In this document: piece after piece, positions 53,179 through 62,600 of the stretch | Layout of the letters: each line of letters starts with the position of its first letter | Numbering within the stretch: the stretch's first letter is position 1 | Made by a program: the position numbers and the translations under genes | Source: Bacteroidales bacterium | Lineage (GTDB): Bacteria > Bacteroidota > Bacteroidia > Bacteroidales > JAADJA01 | DNA: 64,000 nt | Direction: 5' to 3' | Assembly: GCA_021740645.1 (NCBI GenBank) | Contig: JAIOZL010000001.1 | Location: forward strand, 221,462 to 285,461 | The notes under the pieces: model-generated | Seen by the model: only the letters and a program-made list of their open reading frames with translations | Told to the model about the DNA's origin: nothing | Databases searched by the model: none

Positions 53179-54570
53179 TTAAAGATCTAATAACAATCCT
53201 GTTCTCAATCCTATGGAGTAAGGATGTTTGGTTGATAACCTGTCCTGTTCGTATGCTGAGTTAATATAATATCTGAATAATGGTTCGAACGACAATTTTA
53301 AATTGTTTCCAAGTTTCATGGTCGTTCCTGCTGAGAGGGTAAATTGCCAGCAACTATGTATCCTTGAGGGCAAATTATTATCAGCGTTCAATACCCGATT
53401 CTCAAAACTTGATGGTAACTCCTGGGGTATGTTTTCGTCAACCATTAAAGATAATGAAGGCCCTCCTTTAATAAACCAGCCTAAACGCTTTCCTTCTTCA
53501 CCGTATCCAACCAATAGAGGAATATTGAGGTAAGAGAACTTGCGTTTGGTAGGAGATATCATAGTATGATTAACCGTATCGTACACCTTCACGGTTTCGG
53601 TATAAAAAGTAGGTACAACTTCTCCCTGAATTGAATCAAATGTAACATCATATACATTTTCGTAGTTTCCCAGATATTTATTGTACTCAATATTTGTATT
53701 CCCTTTATCCATAACTCTTGAAAGGCCTATTCCACTCTGGAGAATAAAGTTGTTATGGCTTATACCAACCAATAAGTCAACGGCATAGCTTCTGTTATCA
53801 AAATTATAATCAGATGGATATTTAATTATTTCAGGGGTGAAGAAAGCGCCAAAAGACCAAACTGGCTTTTTACCATAATCATTCTTAATACGCGCAGTGG
53901 AAGCATAACTTTCTAGAGGAAATTCCTTCCTTGGGTCAATACTGTTTATAAGCTTTTTCTCATTTGAAATAACCAAATCCTTATTAAGCGACAAGGAATT
54001 ATTCAGGGAGGGCAATTCATTCCTAACTGGCAGAATCACAGGCTCTGAGGTTGTGGCAATGGACGTCTTCCCGGTTCTTTCCGAATCGTAAGAATTTTCA
54101 AATACTGGATGAATAGTTGAATTTTTGGTTTTACTATTATTCCTTTTGGATTTGGATTTCTTTTCTTTAGATTTATTTATCACTGCTGGCTTAGTCTCTT
54201 CTTGAATTTCTGTTGGCCAGCTTTCATCCGCAAATTTTTCAGATTTAACTATTGGATTAACAACCGCCTCAGAGGCAGAAGAATTAATATTGCTTGCAAT
54301 GATTTCATTCGTAAGTGTTTCAGACTGGTTGTTATTTTCACGATTAGGTGTATCGTAATTAAGTAAAAATGCAGAAAACATACCAGCCACGATAATTATA
54401 AGTGATATACCGGCCAATCCTTTTCCAGAGCCACCTTTTGAAGGGGTGCCTCCTTTATTCCCTGCAATGCTGGATTTGATATTTTCCCAGACATGCTCAG
54501 GGGGATCAAATTCGAAGTTCTCAAATTTGTCCCTAAAAAGGTCGTCGATATTTTTATAATTTTTACTCAT
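53179..54570 (-). CDS. Putative dual-membrane-spanning anti-sigma factor with C-terminal outer membrane barrel, cassette 2
   Basis: This 463-residue protein has a cytoplasmic N-terminus (KNIDDLFRDKFENFEFDPP, then EHVWENIKSS), a helix at about 51-71 (GLAGISLIIIVAGMFSAFLL), and a long Ser/Asn/Lys-rich linker to about 255. It ends in a barrel-like C-terminus (VWSFGAFFTPEIIKYP … YSIGLRTGLLLDL). The N-terminal motif DPPEHVWENI is shared with many Bacteroidota proteins of this layout. It overlaps the sigma gene by 8 nt. Sequence identity to the cassette 1 protein is low outside the layout, suggesting an old duplication or separate recruitment. Confidence 0.7.
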   Translation of the reverse strand: MSKNYKNIDDLFRDKFENFEFDPPEHVWENIKSSIAGNKGGTPSKGGSGKGLAGISLIIIVAGMFSAFLLNYDTPNRENNNQSETLTNEIIASNINSSASEAVVNPIVKSEKFADESWPTEIQEETKPAVINKSKEKKSKSKRNNSKTKNSTIHPVFENSYDSERTGKTSIATTSEPVILPVRNELPSLNNSLSLNKDLVISNEKKLINSIDPRKEFPLESYASTARIKNDYGKKPVWSFGAFFTPEIIKYPSDYNFDNRSYAVDLLVGISHNNFILQSGIGLSRVMDKGNTNIEYNKYLGNYENVYDVTFDSIQGEVVPTFYTETVKVYDTVNHTMISPTKRKFSYLNIPLLVGYGEEGKRLGWFIKGGPSLSLMVDENIPQELPSSFENRVLNADNNLPSRIHSCWQFTLSAGTTMKLGNNLKLSFEPLFRYYINSAYEQDRLSTKHPYSIGLRTGLLLDL

Positions 54571-55108
54571 GTTTTTTTCCCGATAGTTCAGCTATCTTTC
54601 TTTGTAATGTTTGTCTGGCCCGCGAAAGTTGTGACTTAGACGTGTTTTCAGAAATATCAAGTAAATGACTGATTTCTTTATGTGTGTAGCCCTCAATCAC
54701 ATTCAGGTTAAAAACCATTTTATAACCTGTAGGTAACTCAGTAATCAGTTTTAAAAGTTCTTCAGTACAAAGGTTATCCACCGCGCCCGGATTTTCACTT
54801 TGCATAACTTCTGCTTTGTCAATTTCAATGTCTTTTTGGTACTTGACGTTTTTCTTGTAGAAATTAATAGCGGTATTTACAATAGTGCGCCTAATCCAAC
54901 CTTCCAGAGAACCTTCATTTCTGAATGTTTTCAGGCTCGTAAAAACTTTGATGAACCCCTCCTGCAAAACATCGTCTGCCTCCATTTGGTTTTTGGCAAA
55001 CCGAAGGCAAACACCGTACATTTTCGGTGCAAAACGCCGGTAAAATTCATCCTGCGCTTTTGATTCCTGATTAAGGCAACGATTTACAAGTTCTTCTTCA
55101 GCGTACAT
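54563..55108 (-). CDS. ECF-family RNA polymerase sigma factor, cassette 2
   Basis: This protein of about 181 residues starts at ATG 55108; an in-frame TTG at 55120 would add four residues. Region 2 is MEADDVLQEGFIKVFTSLKT and WIRRTIVNTAINFYKKN. Region 4 is LPTGYKMVFNLNVIEGYTH and ISHLLDISENTSKSQLSRA. It closely resembles the cassette 1 sigma factor, especially the NISENTSKSQLS-type helix, so their promoters may be similar. It is translationally coupled to the next gene. Confidence 0.92.
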   Translation of the reverse strand: MYAEEELVNRCLNQESKAQDEFYRRFAPKMYGVCLRFAKNQMEADDVLQEGFIKVFTSLKTFRNEGSLEGWIRRTIVNTAINFYKKNVKYQKDIEIDKAEVMQSENPGAVDNLCTEELLKLITELPTGYKMVFNLNVIEGYTHKEISHLLDISENTSKSQLSRARQTLQRKIAELSGKKHE

Positions 55109-55464
55109 TTTTATTGACAAAACAACCCTATAAAGGATGGCGTTTTCAATAGCTAATATGCTGATAATGAAATTAGCTATTTATTATTAGCTCGTAAAAT
55201 TACGATTAAATTAATGAATAGCAAACTTTTTTTAAATCGTGCTACATACTTACAATAAACTACTGAACAAAATGAGCTGGAAAAAAATCGCAGCTCAAAC
55301 ATGATGAAGACAAGAGTTGGTAATTTATGGTTGCATGATTCAAAGGTTGATATTATAGCTAAATAATTTAAAAATAACATGTTGATCACAGTATTTTTTA
55401 TAAAAAGTACAACCTCTTCTCAAATTATCTTTAATTTCGCAGCAGTTAAAAAATTTATAAGGAT
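55109..55464. other. Divergent intergenic region between sigma factor 2 and a peptidase-like lipoprotein gene
   Basis: These 356 AT-rich bases should hold both promoters. Near 55125-55143 the minus strand reads GCCATCCTTTATAGGG, partly like the ECF element of cassette 1, with GTC 10 nt after the TTTATA. The match is weak, and read on the plus strand it also looks similar, so I do not call it. A 70-codon minus-strand frame at 55177-55389 has no domain or leader and is probably not a gene. Confidence 0.35.
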
Positions 55465-57129
55465 ATGGTACAGAAAAATTTAGTATTTATTTTAATTGCG
55501 ACCCTCATGTTTTCGCTACTTTCATGCTCAAATTCAAATCAGAATAATTCAGCACAACAAACCACTGATGAGCAGGTGAATGAAGTAATTCAGCAAAAGC
55601 TGGATATTTACGTTCCGGTAAAGCTGACTGCCGACATTTCACATTTAAGTGATAATGAAAAAGAAATGCTTAAACTATTATTTGAAGCTTCCGGGCTAAT
55701 GGATGACATCTTTTGGAAGCAAAATGTAGGCGAAAAGGAAGCCTTTTTATCTTCCCTGCCTGACAAGCAAACCAGGGCATTTGCAACTATCAATTATGGA
55801 CCCTGGGACGAACTTGATGATTTAAAACCTTTTGTGGAAGGTTATGGTGACAAACCAGCAGGTGCCGAATTCTACCCTCATGACATGAGTAAAGAAGAGT
55901 TTGAAGCTTATGAGCATGAAAACAAAACCAGCTTGTACACTATCATCAGGCGAAATGAAAATGGAGGCCTTGAAACCCAATGGTATCATGAAGCATTTAA
56001 AGATGAGATCGTAAAAGCTGCTGACCTGCTTTTAAAAGCCTCGGCATTGGCAGGTGATAAGGAATTTGCCAATTACCTGAAATTGCGTTCTGAGGCCCTG
56101 CTTACTGATGATTACCAGGAAAGTGATATGGCATGGCTGGACGTAAAAGATAATAATGTGGACCTGGTTATCGGGCCAATTGAGAATTATACTGACCAGT
56201 TGTTTGGATACAAAGCTGCACAAGAGGCATATATCCTGATAAAAGATAAAGTTTGGAGTGATAAACTCTCGAAATATGCTGCTTTTTTACCCCAATTACA
56301 AACTGAACTTCCCGTTGACCCTATATATAAAAAGGAAATTCCCGGATCAGATGCGGATCTTAATGCATACGATGTAGTTTTTTATGCTGGTGATTGTAAT
56401 ATGGCCGGAAAAACTATTGCCATAAACCTCCCAAATGATGAGGGAGTACAATTGAAAAAAGGAACGCGTAAACTTCAGCTAAAAAATGCGATGAAGGCAA
56501 AGTTCGATTATATTCTTGTTCCTATAGCGAATGAGCTTATATCAAAAGACCAACTTAAACATATCACTTTTGATGCCTTTTTTAGCAATACCATGTTTCA
56601 TGAGGTGGCTCATGGAATGGGAATAAAAAATACAATCGATGGCAAAGGAACAGTTAGGCATGCGCTTAAGGAAACCTATTCAGGTATTGAAGAAGGCAAA
56701 GCGGACATACTTGGGCTTTACCTTGTAACCAAATTGCATGAAATGGGCGAATTTACCGAAACAGACCTCATGGATAATTATGTGACTTTTATGGCCGGAA
56801 TATTCAGGTCCGTTCGTTTTGGCGCTGCCAGTGCCCATGGAAAATCCAATATGGTCAGGTTTAATTTCTTTAAGGAAAAAGGTGCTTTCTCAACAAATGA
56901 AAATGGCAAATATGTGGTAGATATGGAAAAAATGAAAATTGCGTCAACCGAATTAATTCAGCTAATACTTGAAATACAGGGTAAGGGTGATTATAAGGCC
57001 GCCGAAAAAATATTAGCCGACATGGGTGTAATTCCGGCTGACCTTCAATCAGAACTCGATAAATTATCCGATGTTGGAATTCCGGTTGATATTGTATTTG
57101 AACAAGGACCAGAAATTTTGGGCTTATAA
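55465..57129 (+). CDS. DPP III-like (M49-type) zinc peptidase lipoprotein
   Basis: This 554-residue protein has a lipoprotein signal (LLSC, Cys21) and resembles the shorter M49-like proteins of Bacteroidota. The metal site is HEVAHG at 379-384, an ordinary HExxH, with EEGKAD at 409-414 supplying a third ligand, where DPP III has EECRAE-type sequence. True DPP III uses HExxGH, with one more residue. Other family-like segments are FATINYGPWDELDD, GPIENYTDQLFGYKAA, and FDYILVPIANELIS. It may cleave dipeptides or short peptides in the periplasm, next to the DPP7-type gene downstream. Activity is inferred. Confidence 0.75.
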   Translation: MVQKNLVFILIATLMFSLLSCSNSNQNNSAQQTTDEQVNEVIQQKLDIYVPVKLTADISHLSDNEKEMLKLLFEASGLMDDIFWKQNVGEKEAFLSSLPDKQTRAFATINYGPWDELDDLKPFVEGYGDKPAGAEFYPHDMSKEEFEAYEHENKTSLYTIIRRNENGGLETQWYHEAFKDEIVKAADLLLKASALAGDKEFANYLKLRSEALLTDDYQESDMAWLDVKDNNVDLVIGPIENYTDQLFGYKAAQEAYILIKDKVWSDKLSKYAAFLPQLQTELPVDPIYKKEIPGSDADLNAYDVVFYAGDCNMAGKTIAINLPNDEGVQLKKGTRKLQLKNAMKAKFDYILVPIANELISKDQLKHITFDAFFSNTMFHEVAHGMGIKNTIDGKGTVRHALKETYSGIEEGKADILGLYLVTKLHEMGEFTETDLMDNYVTFMAGIFRSVRFGAASAHGKSNMVRFNFFKEKGAFSTNENGKYVVDMEKMKIASTELIQLILEIQGKGDYKAAEKILADMGVIPADLQSELDKLSDVGIPVDIVFEQGPEILGL

Positions 57130-57299
57130 GTTTTGTTCGTTTTTGAACAGGAAACAATACAGGCGAACACTTTTACCCCTGGTCGTTCTTTGCTAGGATG
57201 TATAGCTATTTATTTTGCAATATTTTAGATTCTGTGGCATAGTTTTAGACTAAATGAAAAAATTATCAAAAAATTATCAATAATTTAATTTTATCAAAA

Positions 57300-59480
57300 A
57301 TGAAGAAGTTTATTCTAATGATTTTAGTGTGTTTGTTGGGTCTGACAAACTTATTTGCGTTTACCCCTCCTGATGAAGGTATGTGGTTGCCTATGTTTGT
57401 TGACAGGCTGAACTACACCGACATGGAGAAGATGGGTTTAAACCTTACCGCTGAAGAGATATACAGTATCAATAATTCCAGCCTGAAGGATGCCATCGTA
57501 GGATTATCAGGAAGTGCCACTCCGGGTGGTTATTTTTGTACGGGTGAAATTGTATCTGACCAGGGCCTGCTTTTTACTAACCATCACTGTGGATATGATA
57601 TCATTCAGCAGCATAGTTCACTTGAGCATGATTATTTGAAAGATGGATTTTGGGCAAAAAGTTTTGCTGAAGAGCTTAAAAACGATGCTTTGTCAGTTTC
57701 TTTCCTGATTCGTATGGATGATGTCACAGATAGTATTTTTGGCCAGCTTTCAGATACTCTTTCAGATGCTGACAGGAATTCTGAGATTCGGAAAATCAGG
57801 TCAGAATTGGCTGAAAATGCAAGCGAAGATGGCAAATATCATGTGGTTGTGAAAAGTTTTTTTGCAGGCAATGAATATTACCGGTTCGTGTATCAAGTTT
57901 ATACCGATGTTCGTTTTGTAGGAGCACCACCATCATCTATTGGAAAATATGGTGGAGATACGGATAACTGGATGTGGCCAAGACATACAGGCGACTTTTC
58001 AATTTTCAGGGTGTATAGTGGCCCTGATGGATCTCCTGCTGATTATTCAGAAGAAAATGTTCCGCTTAAACCAAAACATCATTTGCCTATTTCCTTAAAA
58101 GGAGTTGAAAAAGGTGACTTTGCAATGATTTGGGGCTATCCCGGAGGAACAGACAGGTATATGACATCATATGCACTGCAGTTTCAACAGGACTATTTTG
58201 CACCTGCTATTATTGAATTATTAGGAAAACGCCTGGAGATCATGAAAGAAGATATGGATGCCGACCGTGAAGTAGGTATTCAATATGCCTCTGATTATGC
58301 CGGCCTGGCTAATGGATGGAAATATTACATAGGACAGTCGCGCGGAGTTAAAAATTTAAAAGTTATAGATAAGAAAAAACAAATAGAGGAGAAATTTACC
58401 AAATGGATTGAAGGAGATACTGACCGGGAAGAAAAATATGGCAAAGTGCTTTCCGACTTTGAAAATGCATATAGCACTATTGGTAGTGCCTTTAAGCCAT
58501 TTATTTATGTAAATCTTGCTTTATTGTCACCCACAATAGTTGACTATTCACAGGAGTTTGCTCAATACCTCGAGCAACTTAAGGGAATAAAAGAAAACCC
58601 CGAAGCCCCGGCTGAAACAGCTGCTGCTCTGAGGGAAGGCATAGATGAACATTTTAAAGATTACAATGCCCCAACGGATCAAAAAATAATGGCGGGATTA
58701 TATAAAATGTATCATGATAATATCCCGGTTGAACAACAGCCAGATTTCTTTAAATCTTTAACAAAAAAGTACAAAGGGGATTTTGATAAAATGGCCCAGG
58801 ATATTTTTAAAAATTCTGTTTTTGCAAGTAAAGAAAAGGTCGAAGAATTTTTGGACAAACCAAAAGCTAGAAAACTTGAAAAAGATCCTGCATTTGTATT
58901 AAGTAGTGACGTAATGGAGTCATTTATGGGAGCCATGGGACAATACAGAGCAACACAGGCAGGGATTGGCAGTGCTGAAAAATTATTCATAGCCGGATTG
59001 CGTGAAATGAATCCTGATAAGGTATTCTATCCGGATGCTAACTCAACGATGAGGCTTTCATATGGTTCGGTGCAGGATTATTATCCTGCTGATGCTATTC
59101 ATTATGATTATGTAACTTACCTGAAAGGAGTAATGGAAAAAGAAGACCCTTCCAATGATGAATTTATTGTGGAGTCAAAGCTGAAAGAACTCTATGAGGC
59201 AAAAGATTACGGAAGGTATGGCAAGGACGGGAAACTGGTTGTTGGATTTTTAACCACCAATGATATTACCGGAGGAAATTCAGGAAGCCCCGTTATTAAT
59301 GGTAATGGTGAGCTTATCGGGCTTGCATTTGATGGGAATTGGGAAGCGATGAGCGGTGATATTGCATTTGAACCTGAATTGCAGCGGACAATTTGCGTGG
59401 ATGCCCGATATGTGCTTTTTATTATAGATAAATTTGCAGGAGCTACTAACCTTATTAAGGAACTAACCATTATTCAATAA
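57300..59480 (+). CDS. S46 dipeptidyl peptidase, DPP7 type
   Basis: This 726-residue exported serine peptidase has a signal peptide ending near LFAF|TPP. The catalytic His lies in TNHHCGYD (94-97 region), the Asp in MWPRHTGDFS, and Ser661 in GGNSGSP. Eighteen residues after the Ser is Gly679 (LAFDGNWEAMSGD). In P. gingivalis the same position is Gly673 in DPP7 and Arg673 in DPP11, so this one should favour hydrophobic rather than acidic P1 residues. It releases dipeptides from peptide N-termini. It follows the M49-like gene by 170 nt and has its own terminator. Confidence 0.92.
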   Translation: MKKFILMILVCLLGLTNLFAFTPPDEGMWLPMFVDRLNYTDMEKMGLNLTAEEIYSINNSSLKDAIVGLSGSATPGGYFCTGEIVSDQGLLFTNHHCGYDIIQQHSSLEHDYLKDGFWAKSFAEELKNDALSVSFLIRMDDVTDSIFGQLSDTLSDADRNSEIRKIRSELAENASEDGKYHVVVKSFFAGNEYYRFVYQVYTDVRFVGAPPSSIGKYGGDTDNWMWPRHTGDFSIFRVYSGPDGSPADYSEENVPLKPKHHLPISLKGVEKGDFAMIWGYPGGTDRYMTSYALQFQQDYFAPAIIELLGKRLEIMKEDMDADREVGIQYASDYAGLANGWKYYIGQSRGVKNLKVIDKKKQIEEKFTKWIEGDTDREEKYGKVLSDFENAYSTIGSAFKPFIYVNLALLSPTIVDYSQEFAQYLEQLKGIKENPEAPAETAAALREGIDEHFKDYNAPTDQKIMAGLYKMYHDNIPVEQQPDFFKSLTKKYKGDFDKMAQDIFKNSVFASKEKVEEFLDKPKARKLEKDPAFVLSSDVMESFMGAMGQYRATQAGIGSAEKLFIAGLREMNPDKVFYPDANSTMRLSYGSVQDYYPADAIHYDYVTYLKGVMEKEDPSNDEFIVESKLKELYEAKDYGRYGKDGKLVVGFLTTNDITGGNSGSPVINGNGELIGLAFDGNWEAMSGDIAFEPELQRTICVDARYVLFIIDKFAGATNLIKELTIIQ

Positions 59481-59502
59481 TGATTTTTCCTTTCACAGAT
59501 TT

Positions 59503-59534
59503 AAAAAACCACTCTTTTTAGAGTGGTTTTTTTT
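59503..59534 (+). terminator. Rho-independent terminator after the S46 peptidase gene
   Basis: AAAAAACCACTC pairs with GAGTGGTTTTTT around TTTTTA, and the T-run continues to 59534. The symmetric A/T flanks mean it could work in both directions. Confidence 0.87.
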
Positions 59535-59672
59535 GTCCCCTAACTGCGGTTTATTATTTCTCCCCTATTTTAAATACTCAAAAGCCATGAAAACCAAGGT
59601 TTATAATTGTAACAAACTACTCTTAAAATCGTAACAAAACAGATGTTTTAAAGTTTTAGTAAAGCAGTTTCT

Positions 59673-62600
59673 ATGAGTAGAATATTTTCTATTATTGCAA
59701 TTATTTGGTCACTATTTCAAGTTTCGGCATTTTCGCAACAGCATGTATTGATCAATTATAGCCTTGAAGATGGTCTGCCTCAGGCCAGTGTCTCCAGTAT
59801 TTACCAGGATGCGGATCGGAATATGTGGTTCGGAACGCAGGGGGGTGTTTGTAAATATAATGGAAACACTTTTGTGAATATGGATACCCGAAACGGTTTG
59901 TCAGGAAATCATGTTCATTCAATTTTTCAGGACTCAGAAAGAAGAATATGGCTCGGGCATAGGTACAAAGGCTTATCTTTAATTATTGATAAAGAAATTA
60001 TTGCCATTCCGGTATCAGAAAAACAAATTTCATCCATTGCAGAGGATAAGCAAGGAAATATTTGGGTAGGTACTAATGGAAAAGGAATTTTTATTCTTCC
60101 CAAAAATTCAAATCCATCCATCGAAAATTTTATCAGATTGTCTGCAAGGATAGAAAATCTTCATTCTAACATTAATGATATTCTCGTTACCAGAGAGTTT
60201 GAGGTTCTAGTGGCTTCCGATAAGGGGATAAGCTTCATCACCTTTGATAAAGATTTGGAAAAGTTTGAAATAGAAAATATAAATACGGATAATAGTGATT
60301 TGCCTTTTGAAAGAATAATGGCCCTTTTACAGGGAAAAAATCAGGAGATCTGGATGCTCGGATTAAATGGTATTGCTAAATACCTATCCTTGTATGAAGT
60401 CGAATCTTCAAAACCCATATATTTCAGGTTTCCACCAGAAATGCATTCAGTGTACAAGCATAACATGGCCATAGATAATGAGGGTACGCTTTGGGGAGTT
60501 TATGACTATGGCTTGTTTAGAATTAATGACGGAAAGCTACAGGCTGGATTCGAAGGCCCCGGATATAAATCATACCCTACTGAGAAAGTATTTGCTGATT
60601 GTGAAGGTAACATATGGTTTGGTACTACTGGCAGAGGCGTGTTCAAGTATCCCGGGGATAAATTCATGCTCTTTGATAATGAATCCGGGTTGAGTAATAA
60701 TTTTGTACTTACCATAATTGAAGATAACCTGGGAAGGAAGTGGTTTGGAACGGAAGCAGGAATTTGTATTTATGATAATGGGAAGTATAGTTATTTAACT
60801 AAAAGTAATGGCCTGCCCGACAATAGTGTGGACGTAATATTTCAGGATTCAAGGGATAACATCTGGATTGGCTATTATACCGAAGGGCCATTGGTAAGAT
60901 ATAATCCAAAAACAAAAAAATTCAGGTACCTGACTGAAGAGGATGGCTTGAGCACAACTTCGGTGATAACCATCAATGAAGATAAGAATGGAAATATTTG
61001 GTTCGGTACGTTAAGTAATGGAATTTCAAAATATACCTATCCGCAAAATGGAATTGCTGAAAAGTTTACTCCTTATACACTTTCAGATGGAATATCTGGT
61101 ACAGATATTTGGATTATTCATACGGACAGGACCGGAAATTTGTGGTTTGGGACTGATAAGTCAGGATTAATGAAATATGATGGCAACCGTTTCGTCACTT
61201 ATAACGCAAGCGATGGCTTAACAAATTTATGTTGTGGCGCAATTACCAATGACAGTGAAAATAACTTATGGATCGCCACTATTGGAGGAGGTGTATTTAA
61301 GTTCGACGGAGAACATTTTACCAATTTTACAACAAGCGATGGCCTGAGTTCTGATAGTCCTTTTAGCATTATCTGTGATAATAAGGACAATGTGTGGGTA
61401 GGAACCAATTCAGGGATTGATAAGTTTGAGTATGGAACCAGTTCATTCAAACATTATGGAAAAGATGAGGGGTTCCTGGGAATCGAGAATAATCAAAATG
61501 CAATTTTAAAAGATCAGGAGGGGATAATTTGGTTTGGAACTATGAATGGCGTCGTAAGATTTGACCCCTCAAAAGACACTGAGAATAAACTTCCGCCGAA
61601 TATTGTCCTTAAAAATATCAGGTTGTATTATAATGATTTTGATTACAAAGATTTTACTAAAGAATTTGATCCAATAACCCATATACCAATAAATATGGTT
61701 TTTAACTATAAACAAAACCACCTTACTTTTGAATTTGATGGAATTACTCATATAGCTCCTGCCAAAGTAGCTTATCAATATAAACTTAAAGGTTTTGATG
61801 AGGACTGGAATCCGTTGACGAAATCAAATATTGCGACGTATACCAACATCCCCCCAGGTGAATACCAGTTCCTGGTAAAATCTAAAAATGGGGATAATTA
61901 CTGGAATGAGCACCCCCTTGCTTTTAGCTTCATAATTAAACCTCCCATCTGGCAGGAGACCTGGTTTAGAATTGCAGCTGTTATATTCTTTGCCGGGTTG
62001 ATATATTTAATTTTCTGGTGGAGGCTTAAAAGCATAAAGGACCAGAAGATCAAGCTTCAGAAACTGGTAGACGAAAAAACCATTGAATTAAAAAAGGAAG
62101 CAGAAGAAAGAAAAATTGCCCAGGTTAAGGCCGAACAAGCCGACACCCTGAAAACTGCATTTCTGGCAAACATGTCTCATGAAATCCGAACACCGGTAAA
62201 TGCAATTGTTGGCTTTGCTGATTTACTAAAAGATAAAAATCTGAGCGACGAAGATAAAAATGTATACATCGAATATATTACAACCGGTGGAAAAACTTTA
62301 TTAAACCTTATCAACGATATTATTGATATATCCAAAATTGAATCTGGCCAGGTAAATATTGCTAAGGAACCTTGCAATGTGGAGGTTCTGTTTACAGAAC
62401 TTTATTATACCTTCAATGAAATAATTAAGAAAAAAGGGAAGTCAGATATTGAACTACGAATTGCCAATACTGATTATAACCAATTGATCTTAAATGCTGA
62501 TCCTTATCGTTTAAAACAGATATTATCAAACCTGATAGGAAATGCAATAAAATTTACCATGGATGGGTTTATCGAATTTGGATACAGTATCGATAATACT

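Noticed and set aside
55109..55180. Third copy of the ECF promoter element before sigma gene 2
   Set aside because: The TTTATA part matches but the CAGGCAAC part does not, GTC is too close to the ATG, and the plus strand gives a similar partial match.
55177..55389. 70-codon minus-strand frame
   Set aside because: Hydrophobic, low-complexity product from AT-rich intergenic DNA, with no leader or domain.
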